From DASUPK01 sp963728875 (GTDB lineage: Bacteria; Actinomycetota; Thermoleophilia; Solirubrobacterales; 70-9): DNA of 64,000 nucleotides. This document shows positions 16,755 through 25,546 of the stretch, piece by piece; the stretch's first letter is position 1; each line of letters starts with the position of its first letter. Under the pieces are notes generated by a model that worked only from the letters and a program-made list of their open reading frames with translations, was not told the DNA's origin and made no database searches. Both the position numbers and the translations under genes were made by a program. The stretch is from contig CAVSLJ010000002.1 in NCBI GenBank assembly GCA_963728875.1, positions 62,001-126,000 of the forward strand. Direction: 5' to 3'.

Positions 16755-18181
16755 GCCCGCCGCTGGATCAGGCGCTCGCCGACGCGCCCTCGATCTCCGC
16801 GGCGCGGACCGCGCTGGAGGAGCATCCAGGCTCGGTCTGGATCGTCGGCGGCGCGATCCGGGACGTCCTGCTCGGCGAGGGCGTCGCCGATGCGGACCTG
16901 GCGGTCGAGCGGGGCAGCGAGGAGGAGGCGGCTCGCGCAATCGCCCGGGTGGCCGGCGGCTCGGCCTTCCCTCTCTCGGAGGAATACGCGACCTGGCGGG
17001 CGGTCGCGCCGACCGACGGCTGGCACGTGGATGTCTCGGGACTGCGCGCGGCGGCGATCGAGGACGACCTGCGCGCGCGGGACTTCACCGTCAACGCGAT
17101 CGCCCTGCCGTTGGCCGGGGGAGAGCCGATCGATCCGACCGGCGGAATCGCCGACGCCGGCGCGCGGGCCCTGCGCGTTGCCTCCGAGGACGCTTTCGAG
17201 ACGGACCCGCTTCGGCTCCTGCGCGCGGCTCGTCTCAGCTCCGGGCTCGGGCTCGCGCTCGACGGGAGGACCATCGAGCTCGCGCGTGCCCACGCTCCCC
17301 ACGCCGCCGATCCCGCCGGCGAGCGCCAGTTCGCGGAGCTCCGCGGGATCGTTGCGGGCCGGGATCCGCTGACCGGCATTCGCCTGTTGGAGGAGATGGA
17401 GCTGCTGCCGGTCGTCCTTCCTGAGCTCGAGACCCTCCGGGGTGTCGTCCAGAACCCGAATCACCACCTCGATGTGCTGGGCCACACCCTGGCGGTCCTC
17501 GAGGAGTGGCTCGGCATCGAGGCGGATCTGCCCGCCTTCGCTGAGGGCCTCGCCGGCGAGGTCGCCGACTTTTTGGCCGAGCCGCTCGCCGACGAGCTCA
17601 CCCGGCAGGGCGCCCTGCGCTTCGGGGCGCTGTTTCACGATCTCGGCAAGCCGGAGACCCGCGCTGAGGGATCCGGCTACGTCACCTTCATCGGGCATGA
17701 CGAGGTCGGCGCCCGGATCATCGCCTCGATCTGCCGGCGGCTGCGCACCAGCCGCATGCTCAGCGCACACCTGCAGGGTCTCGCGCTCCACCATCTGCGG
17801 CTGGGCTTCCTGATCCACCAGCGGCCCCTGTCGCGGCGGGCGGTGTACGACTACCTCGTCGCCACCGAGCCCGTGGCGGCGGACGTCACGCTGCTCACCG
17901 TGGCCGACCGCCTGGCCGCGCGTGGGGAGGGGCCGCTGGCCAGCCCTGAGATGGTGAACGCGCACCTGGACCTGGCGCGAGAGATGCTCGGAGAAGCCCT
18001 CGCCTGGCATCGCGACGGATCGCCCCGCCCGCCGGTCTCGGGCGACGATCTCGCTGACGAGCTCGGGCTGTCGCCGGGGCCGGAGATGGGCCGGCTGCTC
18101 GAGGAGCTCCGCGCCGAGGCATTCACCGGCGAGATCACGAGTCGCGCTCAGGCCCTGGAGCGCGCCCGCCAGCTGCGCTAG
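16751..18181 (+). CDS. cca: CCA tRNA nucleotidyltransferase / poly(A) polymerase family, with HD domain
   Basis: Class II nucleotidyltransferase that adds or repairs the 3' CCA of tRNA. The start is the GTG inside the alr stop. The head domain contains WIVGGAIRDVLLGEG and the metal dyad in ADADLAVE, then DLRARDFTVNAIA and DPLRLLRAARLSSGLGL. From about residue 240 an HD-type domain follows (FGALFHDLGKPETR, GHDEVGARI), common in CCA enzymes that also remove 2',3'-cyclic phosphates. Length is 476 residues. Sequence alone cannot distinguish a full CCA-adder from an A-adder, though no separate partner gene is seen here. Confidence 0.9.
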   Translation: MSPPLDQALADAPSISAARTALEEHPGSVWIVGGAIRDVLLGEGVADADLAVERGSEEEAARAIARVAGGSAFPLSEEYATWRAVAPTDGWHVDVSGLRAAAIEDDLRARDFTVNAIALPLAGGEPIDPTGGIADAGARALRVASEDAFETDPLRLLRAARLSSGLGLALDGRTIELARAHAPHAADPAGERQFAELRGIVAGRDPLTGIRLLEEMELLPVVLPELETLRGVVQNPNHHLDVLGHTLAVLEEWLGIEADLPAFAEGLAGEVADFLAEPLADELTRQGALRFGALFHDLGKPETRAEGSGYVTFIGHDEVGARIIASICRRLRTSRMLSAHLQGLALHHLRLGFLIHQRPLSRRAVYDYLVATEPVAADVTLLTVADRLAARGEGPLASPEMVNAHLDLAREMLGEALAWHRDGSPRPPVSGDDLADELGLSPGPEMGRLLEELRAEAFTGEITSRAQALERARQLR

Positions 18182-18255
18182 GCGACCCGTAACCCTCCGC
18201 TCCCGCGCGGCGCTCCAACGGGTACATGAATCGTCGAAAGGACAGGGAGCCAACG

Positions 18256-18732
18256 ATGAAGAAGCTGATCAGCGCCTCCGCGGTTTGCGCGGTGGCGGTG
18301 GGGTTGGTCGCCGTGCCGAGCGCTCTGGGCGTCAAGAGCGCGAAGCAGGTCGGCGGGACGGTTTCGGTGAGCGGGACGCCCACCACCATCGACGCGACGA
18401 CCACGAACGTCACCGCGAGCGGAGGCGTTGCGAGCAACAGCGGCTGCAAGAAGGACAGGACGGTGCACTTCGCCTATGTGAACGGCGCGACCGTCACGCC
18501 TCTTGCGGAGACCGGGGTCACCAAGGGAAACGGCTCGTACACGGCCACGCTGCCCAAGCCGGGGGACACGAATCCGCCGACGACGAGCGTCGTCCTGCGT
18601 GCGACGGTCGACCCGCTGACGCGCAAGGTCGGGAGCAAGAAGAAGGGCAAGAAGGCCAAGAAGGGTCGTGCCTTCAACTGCCTGCAGCTCACGGGCGACA
18701 GCGCTCCGATCGCGATCGCGCCTGCTCCGTAG
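18256..18732 (+). CDS. Small secreted protein of unknown function
   Basis: A 158-residue exported protein. ATG 18256 has a GGGAG site eight bases upstream and opens a signal peptide (MKKLISASAVCAVAVGLVAVPSALG). The mature part is Thr/Ser/Gly-rich with an Ig-like rhythm (GGTVSVSGTPTTID, NGSYTATLPKPG), two cysteines, and a basic patch GSKKKGKKAKKGR. It resembles in style, but not clearly in sequence, the other small exoproteins of this window. A strong terminator follows. Confidence 0.7.
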   Translation: MKKLISASAVCAVAVGLVAVPSALGVKSAKQVGGTVSVSGTPTTIDATTTNVTASGGVASNSGCKKDRTVHFAYVNGATVTPLAETGVTKGNGSYTATLPKPGDTNPPTTSVVLRATVDPLTRKVGSKKKGKKAKKGRAFNCLQLTGDSAPIAIAPAP

Positions 18733-18755
18733 TTGGGGGACGGCATCCGAATTCC

Positions 18756-18792
18756 AGAGCGGCTCGCCCTCCCGGCGGGCCGCTCTCGTTTC
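18756..18792 (+). terminator. Intrinsic terminator after the small secreted protein gene
   Basis: Inverted repeat AGAGCGGCTCGCC, loop CTCCC, then GGCGGGCCGCTCT, followed by CGTTTC. It sits 24 bases after the stop and before the HIT gene's own promoter. Confidence 0.75.
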
Positions 18793-18796
18793 GGGA

Positions 18797-18802
18797 TAGC
18801 CT
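18797..18802 (+). promoter_or_regulatory. -10 box TAGCCT before the HIT gene
   Basis: TAGCCT lies ten bases before ATG 18813, immediately after a terminator; there is no Shine-Dalgarno, so a very short leader is expected. Confidence 0.4.
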
Positions 18803-18812
18803 GCGGCCGCGC

Positions 18813-19232
18813 ATGGCGGATCCCGACTGCCTCTTCTGCGGCATCGTCGCGGGCTCGATCCCGAGCGAGACGATCGACTCCGACGAGCGGACGGTCGCCT
18901 TCATGGACATCAACCCGGCGACGGCGGGACACGCGCTGGTCGTGCCGAGGGAGCACTCGGCCGATCTGCTCGAGATCGGCGAGGAGGACCTGGCGGCGGT
19001 CAATCTGGCCGCGCAGCGCCTCGCCAAGCGGATGAAGGACGTGCTCGGGGCCGACGGGATCAACCTGATCAACGCCTGCGGCGCCGCGGCGTCGCAGACC
19101 GTGTTCCACTTCCACATCCACGTCGTGCCTCGCTACGAGGACGACCCGATCGAGCTGCCCTGGGTGCCCACGCCCGGCGATCCGGACGAGATCGCGACAA
19201 CGGCTTCGAGACTGCGAGGAGAAGATGGCTGA
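18813..19232 (+). CDS. HIT family nucleotide hydrolase/transferase
   Basis: A 139-residue histidine-triad protein of the HinT-like branch. It has the zinc-ribbon-like CLFCGIVAGSIPS start, VPREHSADLLEI, and the catalytic triad block FHFHIHVVPRY. Such proteins hydrolyse AMP-lysine, AMP-amides or dinucleotide polyphosphates; the true substrate is not predictable. Its last codons overlap the start of the enoyl-CoA hydratase gene by eight bases, so the two are co-translated. Confidence 0.93.
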   Translation: MADPDCLFCGIVAGSIPSETIDSDERTVAFMDINPATAGHALVVPREHSADLLEIGEEDLAAVNLAAQRLAKRMKDVLGADGINLINACGAAASQTVFHFHIHVVPRYEDDPIELPWVPTPGDPDEIATTASRLRGEDG

Positions 19233-20016
19233 GACGCAGACCAAACCGATTCGACTGGAACGTGACGGAAATGTCGCTTCGATGGTGCTCTCCAACCCGC
19301 CCCTGAACCTGTTCGGCGACGACGCCTGGGGGGCGCTCGTCGACTGCATCGACGAGGTCGAGGGCTCCGACGCCCGCGCCCTGGTCTGGCGCGCCGAGGG
19401 CGACATCTTCACCGGAGGGGTGGACGTGCACAGCTTCCAGCGCGTGGTCGAAGAGGGCGCGGCCTCTGACGCGTTCGGCTCGCTCATCCCGGTGGTGAGG
19501 CGCCTCGAGGAGCTGCCGATCCCCACGCTGGCCCTGGTCCACGGCCTCTGCCTGACCGCCGGCCTCGAGATCTCGCTGGGCTGCGACATGATCTGGGCGA
19601 CCGAATCGGCCCGCTTCGGCCTCGTCGAGGCGGTGGTCGGCCTGACGCCTGGGGCGGGCGGCACGCAAAGAATGGCCGAGCGGGCGGGACCGGCCCGCGC
19701 CGCCGAGTTCGTGATGAGCGGCGGCCTCTATGAGGCAGCCACGCTCGAGCGCTGGAACGTGGTCAACCGCGTCGTGCCCGACGACGCCCTGCTCGAGAAG
19801 GGCATGAAGTTCGCGCACAAGCTGGCGGACGGCCCGACCGTCGCACACGGAGCGACGAAGAAGATCATCCGCGGCTACCGCGCGGGCGGGGTGAACCGGG
19901 CCGACGAGGTCACGCCGGGCGTGTTCGCGGAGCTGTTCGCCTCGGAGGACCTGCAGAACGCCGTGGCCAGCTTCCTGAAGGACGGTCCCGGCAACGCGAC
20001 GTTCGAAGGGAAGTAG
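19225..20016 (+). CDS. Enoyl-CoA hydratase/isomerase family protein
   Basis: A 263-residue crotonase-fold protein. The oxyanion-hole segments are ARALVWRAEGDIFTGGVDVH and ALVHGLCLTAGLEISLGCDM, and the usual LVEAVVGLTPGAGGTQRM block follows. In canonical hydratases two glutamates act; here the second region (VEAVVGLTPGAGG) retains a Glu in a shifted context, so hydratase, isomerase or another crotonase activity cannot be decided. It overlaps the HIT gene and precedes infA. Confidence 0.9.
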   Translation: MAETQTKPIRLERDGNVASMVLSNPPLNLFGDDAWGALVDCIDEVEGSDARALVWRAEGDIFTGGVDVHSFQRVVEEGAASDAFGSLIPVVRRLEELPIPTLALVHGLCLTAGLEISLGCDMIWATESARFGLVEAVVGLTPGAGGTQRMAERAGPARAAEFVMSGGLYEAATLERWNVVNRVVPDDALLEKGMKFAHKLADGPTVAHGATKKIIRGYRAGGVNRADEVTPGVFAELFASEDLQNAVASFLKDGPGNATFEGK

Positions 20017-20044
20017 GCCCACCCGCTACCCTGCCCGGTCGCAT

Positions 20045-20263
20045 ATGGCGAAGGAAGAGAAGATCGAGATGGAGGGCGAGATCACCGAGGCGCTGCCCAA
20101 CACGATGTTTCGCGTCAAGTTGGACAACGACCACGAGGTCCTCGGCCACATCTCGGGCAAGATGCGGCGCCACTACATCCGCATCCTCCCCGGAGACCGG
20201 GTGAAGATCGAGCTCTCGCCCTACGACCTCGACCGCGGCCGCATCACCTACCGGTACAAGTAA
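20045..20263 (+). CDS. infA: Translation initiation factor IF-1
   Basis: A 72-residue OB-fold protein that binds the ribosomal A site during initiation. The sequence is canonical (KIEMEGEITEALPNTMFRVKLDN, GHISGKMRRHYIRILPGDRVKIELSPYDL, GRITYRYK). The ATG at 20045 has no Shine-Dalgarno and TACCCT lies 12 bases upstream. It stands away from the usual secY-infA-rpsM context and sits after an enoyl-CoA hydratase gene. Confidence 0.97.
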   Translation: MAKEEKIEMEGEITEALPNTMFRVKLDNDHEVLGHISGKMRRHYIRILPGDRVKIELSPYDLDRGRITYRYK

Positions 20264-20307
20264 TTCGGCGTACGCTGGTCCTCCACCAACCGCAGGAGGA
20301 ATCAAAA

Positions 20308-20727
20308 ATGAGGGCGGGAAGGCTGATTGCGGTACTTGCGGTCGCGGCCGTGGGGCTCGGCCTGTTCAGCGCGTTTGCGATCGCCGGCGGCAAGAAGAAG
20401 AACACGACCGTCATCTACTTCAGCGGCAGCCCCAAGTTCAACAGCGGCGGCAAGGTGACGGTGAAGGGGGCGCTCAACACGGTCAAGGCCTGCCGGATCT
20501 CGCGCGCGGTGCGGCTCCAGGTGCTGGACTCGACCGCGACGGTGATCGCGACGCTCGTGGGCTCGAGCACCGACTCGAACGGGAACTTCTCGCTCTCGGG
20601 CCAGCTGCCGAGCGCGCTGCCGGCCGGCACGAACTCGGTGCGCGTCAAGGCGCTCAAGGACAGCGCCGGGAAGTTCGTCTGCAAGGCCGGGGTCTCGACG
20701 CCGGTCGCGGTTCCCGCGACGAAGTGA
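20308..20727 (+). CDS. Small secreted protein of unknown function
   Basis: A 139-residue exported protein. ATG 20308 is preceded by AGGAGGA at ideal spacing. The signal peptide ends near LFSAFAIA; the mature part begins GGKKKNTTVIYFSG and continues as a beta-rich domain with Gly/Ser/Thr turns and two cysteines (VKACRIS, KFVCKAG) that probably pair. Its Lys-rich mature start and Ig-like rhythm recall the secreted protein at 18256. No function can be assigned. Confidence 0.75.
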   Translation: MRAGRLIAVLAVAAVGLGLFSAFAIAGGKKKNTTVIYFSGSPKFNSGGKVTVKGALNTVKACRISRAVRLQVLDSTATVIATLVGSSTDSNGNFSLSGQLPSALPAGTNSVRVKALKDSAGKFVCKAGVSTPVAVPATK

Positions 20728-20748
20728 ACCGGGGTTAGCCCGGCGCGG

Positions 20749-22011
20749 CTAGGAGAGGTATGACCCGGCGGCCGCCGGGTCGGGATCGGCGAGCTCCGCG
20801 ATCAGCGAGGACCAGCCGAACTCCTTGGCGCCCAGCCCCTCGCCCGAGTACGGCTCGTAGAACTCACGCAACCGCTCCTGGGCGACGGCCCCGCTGAGGC
20901 GGTTGGCCATCTCCGTCGCCTCGGCGTCGTAGCCGAGCCGGAGCAGGCCCATCCAGATCAGCCAGGCGGAGTTGATCCAGGTCGGGCCACGCCAGTAGAG
21001 GCGGCGCAGTGGTCCCTTCCACCTGCGTGGCTCGAAGGTGGGCTCCTCGGCCGAGACCGACGTCGGCGGGAAGGGCAGCCAGTACTTCCGCTGGTCGAGG
21101 AGATGCTCTGAGATCAGGCGGCGTCCGATCTCATCGGGGAGATCCGGCAGGGCGAGCGGGGCGAGGGCCGACCAGGTCGAGGTCCGGATGCGGCGGTCGC
21201 CGCCGGCCATCGGATCGGTCCTGTCCGAGTGGGCGAGGTCGCCGCGCGCGAGATCCAGGAAGAGCCCACGCCGCTCGTCCCAGAGGCGCTCGACGATCCG
21301 GGGTGTGACGGACGGCAGGCCGGTGGCCATCCGGGCCAGGCACCAGAGCACGTTGGTGACCACCTCGCAGAGCACCGGGCCGCCGGCACCGAGAATCCGG
21401 CGGGCGTCCCAGCCGCGCCGGCGGTTGCGGGCGATCAGGAACGGAAACAGCGGCCGGGCATGGGCGCGCAGGCCCCAGACCGCGTCGAACTTGGGCGAGG
21501 AGTCGAGCCCCGACTCATCCGGCTGGACGATCCAGAGCAGGCCGTCGCCGTCCAGGTCGCGGTTGGCCTCGAGCCAGCGGTGGTGGGCGGCGATGCCGGG
21601 TTCCTCCGCCGGGTCGCCGACGGCGATCCGCCAGGCCCAGGCGAGCAGCGGCGGCTGGATCGTCGAGGTGTTCGCCGCCGTCCTCGACGTGACGTTGTAG
21701 GTCCAGCGGCGCTGCCAGTCGACGTGGCCATGCCAGAAGATCGTGTGGCCGATGAAGCCATCCTCGGAGCCGCCGGCCAGCAGGCTGCGGAGCTCGCTCT
21801 CGGCGCGAGCACGGTCGAAGCGCCGCCAGACGATCGCGTGGAAGCAGGAGTCCCAGTACCACTGCCACGGGTAGTGCGTGGGGCTCGGGCGCGAGTACCC
21901 GTAGTGGACGCCATCCCGCTCACCATCGATCCAGCTGCCGCGCAGGGTCTCCTCCGCGATCCCCAGCACTCTTTCCTGAAGCTCGGGGTCGACGGCGGCC
22001 TCGACCGTCAC
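20749..22011 (-). CDS. GH63-type (alpha/alpha)6 glycoside hydrolase, glycosylglycerate hydrolase-like
   Basis: A 420-residue cytoplasmic enzyme; no signal peptide. GTG 22011 overlaps the permease stop as GTGA, so I start there rather than further upstream. The segment GYSRPSPTHYPWQWYWDSCFHA, quoted in two parts as GYSRPSPTHY and PWQWYWDSCFHA, is typical of GH63 mannosylglycerate/glucosylglycerate hydrolases, with a candidate acid Asp in YWDS. The C-terminal EFYEPYSGEGLGAKEFGWSS region supplies the candidate base Glu. Characterised relatives from Rubrobacter and Thermus cleave the osmolyte mannosylglycerate, a plausible substrate here. It is the last gene of an operon with an ABC exporter. Confidence 0.78.
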   Translation of the reverse strand: MTVEAAVDPELQERVLGIAEETLRGSWIDGERDGVHYGYSRPSPTHYPWQWYWDSCFHAIVWRRFDRARAESELRSLLAGGSEDGFIGHTIFWHGHVDWQRRWTYNVTSRTAANTSTIQPPLLAWAWRIAVGDPAEEPGIAAHHRWLEANRDLDGDGLLWIVQPDESGLDSSPKFDAVWGLRAHARPLFPFLIARNRRRGWDARRILGAGGPVLCEVVTNVLWCLARMATGLPSVTPRIVERLWDERRGLFLDLARGDLAHSDRTDPMAGGDRRIRTSTWSALAPLALPDLPDEIGRRLISEHLLDQRKYWLPFPPTSVSAEEPTFEPRRWKGPLRRLYWRGPTWINSAWLIWMGLLRLGYDAEATEMANRLSGAVAQERLREFYEPYSGEGLGAKEFGWSSLIAELADPDPAAAGSYLS

Positions 22012-22778
22012 GCCGTCATCCGCCGCATGCCGCGCAATGCCATCGCGGTGAACAGCACGCCCAGCCCGAGCAGCGCGAGGAGGCCGGGCCAGGTGTCTGA
22101 CCAGGTCACGGATCCGATGAAGCCCTGGCGAGCGGCCTCGACGACATGCGTGACGGGGTTGATCCGGGCCACCGTCTGCAGCCAGCCCTGGAGTAGGTCC
22201 AGTGGCGCATAGGCGGTGGTGAAGAGCACGAGGATGAACATCCCGGCCTGCATCAGCGGTGCCGCCGACTGCGTCCGAAAGCGCAGCGCGAGGGATGTGC
22301 CCCAGGTCGCGGCCACGATCGCCATCCCCATCACCACCACCAGCGCCACCGCGAGCCCGTCCAGCCCCGGCCAGTGGGCGCCGGCGATGAGAGCCACGAC
22401 CAGCAGGAACGACGCCGGAAGCAGCGCACGCAGGCCGGCCGAGAGGACGAGCCCCGCCAGGATCACCGGCCTCGGGGCGGGCGAGGCGAGCAGCCGGTCG
22501 AACCAGCCCCCCTCGATATCGCGGGCCAGGTTGACGCCGGTGGCCGCCCCCGTGAACGCCGCCCCCTGCATCAGGCTGACCGGGATGATGAAGCTCTGGT
22601 AGCTGCCCGAGCTGAACCCGGGCAGCAGCGTCAGGTGCCCGAAGACGCTGGTGAGGCCGAGGAAGAAGATGGTCGGAGCGAGGATGCCCGGAATGGCGGC
22701 GCCCGGTACCCGCACCAGCTCGTTGCGCGCCCGGCGAATCAGCGCGGCGATGGTGGCGATGTTGGCTTCGCGGCCCAT
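22008..22778 (-). CDS. ABC-2 type exporter permease
   Basis: A 256-residue membrane protein with six predicted segments in the daunorubicin-resistance (DrrB) style. ATG 22778 overlaps the upstream permease stop as TGATG. The segment FIIPVSLMQGAAFTGAATGVN followed by DIEGGWFDRLLASPAPR is the characteristic ABC-2 cytosolic loop. It pairs with the next gene to form a heterodimeric export channel for the ATPase at 23563. The cargo is unknown. Confidence 0.88.
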   Translation of the reverse strand: MGREANIATIAALIRRARNELVRVPGAAIPGILAPTIFFLGLTSVFGHLTLLPGFSSGSYQSFIIPVSLMQGAAFTGAATGVNLARDIEGGWFDRLLASPAPRPVILAGLVLSAGLRALLPASFLLVVALIAGAHWPGLDGLAVALVVVMGMAIVAATWGTSLALRFRTQSAAPLMQAGMFILVLFTTAYAPLDLLQGWLQTVARINPVTHVVEAARQGFIGSVTWSDTWPGLLALLGLGVLFTAMALRGMRRMTA

Positions 22779-23566
22779 CAGCCCCTCCTGGCCCGTGAGC
22801 GAACCGCAATCGCGCTGAGCCAAAGACCGAGGGCCGCGATGCCGACGACCGAGATCACGGCCTTGAACATGTCGTGGCCGGTGAAGCCCGAGATGACCGG
22901 CTGCCGGATTCCCTCGACGATGAAGCTCAGGGGGTTGTACTGGGCCACGGAGGCGGCGGGCTCGAGCATCAGGCTCGCCGGGAAGAAGGCGCTGGACAGG
23001 AAGAGGACGACGAAGAGCAGGGGGAAGATTCCCTGGACCACGCTGGCGCTGCCGGTGCGCAATGCCAGCGCCGCGGCCAGCGACCCGAACGCGATCGCCG
23101 AGGCGGAGACCATCAACACGATCCAGACCGCCCCGAGAACTCCCGTCTGGATCGTTGCGCCGAAGATCAGCCCGATCGCGATGAACCAGAGGGCGACGAT
23201 CGCGCCCAGCATCGCGGTGCCGGCCAGCCGGCCGAGCACGATCGCGAAGCGGGAGATCGGCGCCGCGAAGAGCCGGTCGGTGAAGCCCATCTCGATGTCG
23301 ATCGCCAGGGCGATCGCCCCGGAATTCCCAGCGAGCAGCACGGCCTGGACCATCGCCCCGGCGAGCATGAATGCCAGAAAGCTCTGCACGGGCGGGAACT
23401 CGGGGAGGTTCACCGCCCGTCCGGCGCCGCCGGTCTGAATCGCGAGCAGCAGGGTGGGGAAGACGAAGAGCGGTGCGGCCAGCTGGGGCCGGCGCGCGGT
23501 CTGCCTGACCGATCTGGCCCCGAGCGCGGCGATGACGCGGGCGTTGGCGGCCAGTCGGTCGATCAT
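22778..23566 (-). CDS. ABC-2 type exporter permease
   Basis: A 262-residue ABC-2 membrane protein, paralogous to the downstream permease. It has the loop AIDIEMGFTDRLFAAPISR, and INPVT-like C-terminal AQYNPLSFIVEGIRQPVI. ATG 23566 overlaps the ATPase stop as ATGA. Two distinct permeases with one ATPase indicate a heterodimeric DrrAB-type exporter. Confidence 0.88.
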   Translation of the reverse strand: MIDRLAANARVIAALGARSVRQTARRPQLAAPLFVFPTLLLAIQTGGAGRAVNLPEFPPVQSFLAFMLAGAMVQAVLLAGNSGAIALAIDIEMGFTDRLFAAPISRFAIVLGRLAGTAMLGAIVALWFIAIGLIFGATIQTGVLGAVWIVLMVSASAIAFGSLAAALALRTGSASVVQGIFPLLFVVLFLSSAFFPASLMLEPAASVAQYNPLSFIVEGIRQPVISGFTGHDMFKAVISVVGIAALGLWLSAIAVRSRARRG

Positions 23567-24588
23567 TCGGCGACGACCTCGTCTTCGCCCGTTTCCTGCT
23601 CGTCACCCTCCAGGTGCTGGCCCGTCTTGGCGACGAAGACGTCGTCGAGGGTGGGTTGCACCAGATCGAGCGACTCGACGGCCAGACCGGCCTCGTCCAG
23701 CGCACGGACGATCGGCCCCACCTCGGAGGCTCCATGCTGGAGCTCCACGAGGTGCTTTCCGTCGCGTGCCGGGAGGGGCTTCCCGAAGCGGGCGAGGATC
23801 TCCTCGCAGTCGGCAGGGTCCTCGCCGCCCGCCAGCGAGAGCTCGAGGTGCGGACGCCCGACCTGCGCCTTGAGGGAGGCCGGCGTCCCCTCGGCAACCA
23901 GCAGGCCACCGCTGATGATCCCCACGCGGTCGGCGAGCTTGTCCGCCTCCTCCAGGTATTGAGTGGTCAGGAAGACGGTGGTGCCCTCGTCGTTCAGCTT
24001 CTGGACCTCCTCCCAGATCGCCTGGCGGCTGACGGGGTCGAGGCCCGTCGTCGGCTCATCGAGGAACAGGACCTGCGGGGTGTGGACGAGGGCGGCCGCG
24101 AGGTCGAGGCGCCGCTGCATCCCGCCCGAGTAGGTGCCGACGCGGCGGTCGGCGGCGAGCGTCAGGCCCACGCGGTCGAGCAGCGAGTCCGCCAGCTCGC
24201 TGCCGCGCTGGCGCGGGATGGCGTGCAGGGTCGCCTGGAGCTGGAGCAGCTCGCGACCGGTCATCAGCGGGTCGAGCGCCGCCTCCTGAAGCGCCACGCC
24301 GATCTTGCGCCGCACCGTGCCGGCGTCAGCGACGACGTCGTGGCCGGCGACCCATGCCCGTCCGCCGGTGGGGATGAGCAGCGTGGTCAGCATCCGGACG
24401 GTGGTGGTCTTCCCGGCGCCATTCGGACCGAGGAACCCGTAGATCTCGCCCTCCGCGACGGCGAGATCGACGCCGTCAACGGCCTTGATGCCGCCCTCGA
24501 ACTCGCGAGCAAGCTGCTGCGTCTCGATCGCGGCCACGGTGTCCCGGACGATAACCGGAGGTCCCGACCGGCCCCGGAGGCCCGTCAC
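23563..24588 (-). CDS. ABC exporter ATPase (DrrA family)
   Basis: A 341-residue ATPase. Walker A GPNGAGKTTT, Q-loop ALQEAALDPLMTG, signature YSGGMQRRLDLA and Walker B VLFLDEPTTGLDP are complete. The ~90-residue C-terminal extension (ASLKAQVGRPHLELSLAGG) is typical of DrrA-type drug or lipid exporters. GTG 24588 is the start, four bases after the DMT gene stop. It energises the two downstream permeases. Confidence 0.92.
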   Translation of the reverse strand: MTGLRGRSGPPVIVRDTVAAIETQQLAREFEGGIKAVDGVDLAVAEGEIYGFLGPNGAGKTTTVRMLTTLLIPTGGRAWVAGHDVVADAGTVRRKIGVALQEAALDPLMTGRELLQLQATLHAIPRQRGSELADSLLDRVGLTLAADRRVGTYSGGMQRRLDLAAALVHTPQVLFLDEPTTGLDPVSRQAIWEEVQKLNDEGTTVFLTTQYLEEADKLADRVGIISGGLLVAEGTPASLKAQVGRPHLELSLAGGEDPADCEEILARFGKPLPARDGKHLVELQHGASEVGPIVRALDEAGLAVESLDLVQPTLDDVFVAKTGQHLEGDEQETGEDEVVAE

Positions 24589-24592
24589 ACAG

Positions 24593-25543
24593 CTACGCGC
24601 TGATTCGCACCGGGTAGGAGGGCTCCGGCTGGGGCCGCCTTCGCTCGCCGACCCGTGTCACCACGGCCCTCGGCCCGGGCGGCAGCCGTCCGTCGGTTGA
24701 CAGCCACGAGCCCGCCAGGATCAGCAGCAGGCCCGCGATCGCGCCGGCGCCCGGGCTCTCGCCCAGGACGATCACGCCGAGGGTAACCGCGACCACGGGG
24801 TTCACGTAGGTGATGATCGAAGCGCGCCCCGCGCCGACCTCCTTGACCAGGACGACCAGGATCACGAAGGCGGTCGCGGTGCAGACCACGCCCAGCACGG
24901 CGATCGAGGCGAGCGCGTCGCCCGGCGGGGCCGAGGTGGGGAAGGTGAGGAGCGCGGCGGGCGTGAGCAGCACGGCGGCAACGGTGAGGCTGGCCGCCAT
25001 GGTGGCGCGCGGATCGAAGTCGATCAGGTGGCGCTTGATGATCATCGGGCCCGCGGCATAGCCCAGCGCCGCGAGCATCACGGCCGCCGCACCGAGGATC
25101 TCGCTCGTGTCGGCGCTGAGGTCGATCCCGACCAGCGCCACCACGCCACCGAGGCCGATCAGCATCCCGACCATCCGCGTTCGCGTCGGGCGCTCGGTGT
25201 GGTCGAAGCGGAGGGCGAGCAACGCGATCAGCAACGGAACTGTCGCGATCACGATCGCCGCGACCGACGAGTCGACGTGCTCCTCGCCGGCCGCGATCAG
25301 GGGGAACGGCAGCGCCATCTCCACGGTCGCGTAGGCGAGGATCCAGCGGCGCGGGCCCCGGCGCAGCATCTCGAGCCCCTGCCGCGGGACGATCGCGAAG
25401 AGCAGCGCCGCGCCGAGGACGAGTCGCGACCACGCCAGGAAGAAGGGAGAGATGCCGCCATCCACCGCGACCTTGATGAAGAGGTAGGGGACGCCCCAGA
25501 TCAGCGACAGCGTCGCGAAGGCAAGCCAGGCGCGCCGGTTCAC
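24593..25543 (-). CDS. EamA/DMT family transporter
   Basis: A 316-residue inner-membrane protein with ten predicted helices as two EamA repeats (LSLIWGVPYLFIKVAV at the start of the first; ASLTVAAVLLTPAALL near the second). The family exports or imports amino acids, purines or other metabolites; the substrate cannot be predicted. The basic tail (RVGERRRPQPEPSYPVR) faces the cytoplasm. It is three bases after the amidase gene and is part of the same minus-strand operon. Confidence 0.9.
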   Translation of the reverse strand: MNRRAWLAFATLSLIWGVPYLFIKVAVDGGISPFFLAWSRLVLGAALLFAIVPRQGLEMLRRGPRRWILAYATVEMALPFPLIAAGEEHVDSSVAAIVIATVPLLIALLALRFDHTERPTRTRMVGMLIGLGGVVALVGIDLSADTSEILGAAAVMLAALGYAAGPMIIKRHLIDFDPRATMAASLTVAAVLLTPAALLTFPTSAPPGDALASIAVLGVVCTATAFVILVVLVKEVGAGRASIITYVNPVVAVTLGVIVLGESPGAGAIAGLLLILAGSWLSTDGRLPPGPRAVVTRVGERRRPQPEPSYPVRISA

Positions 25544-25546
25544 CGG

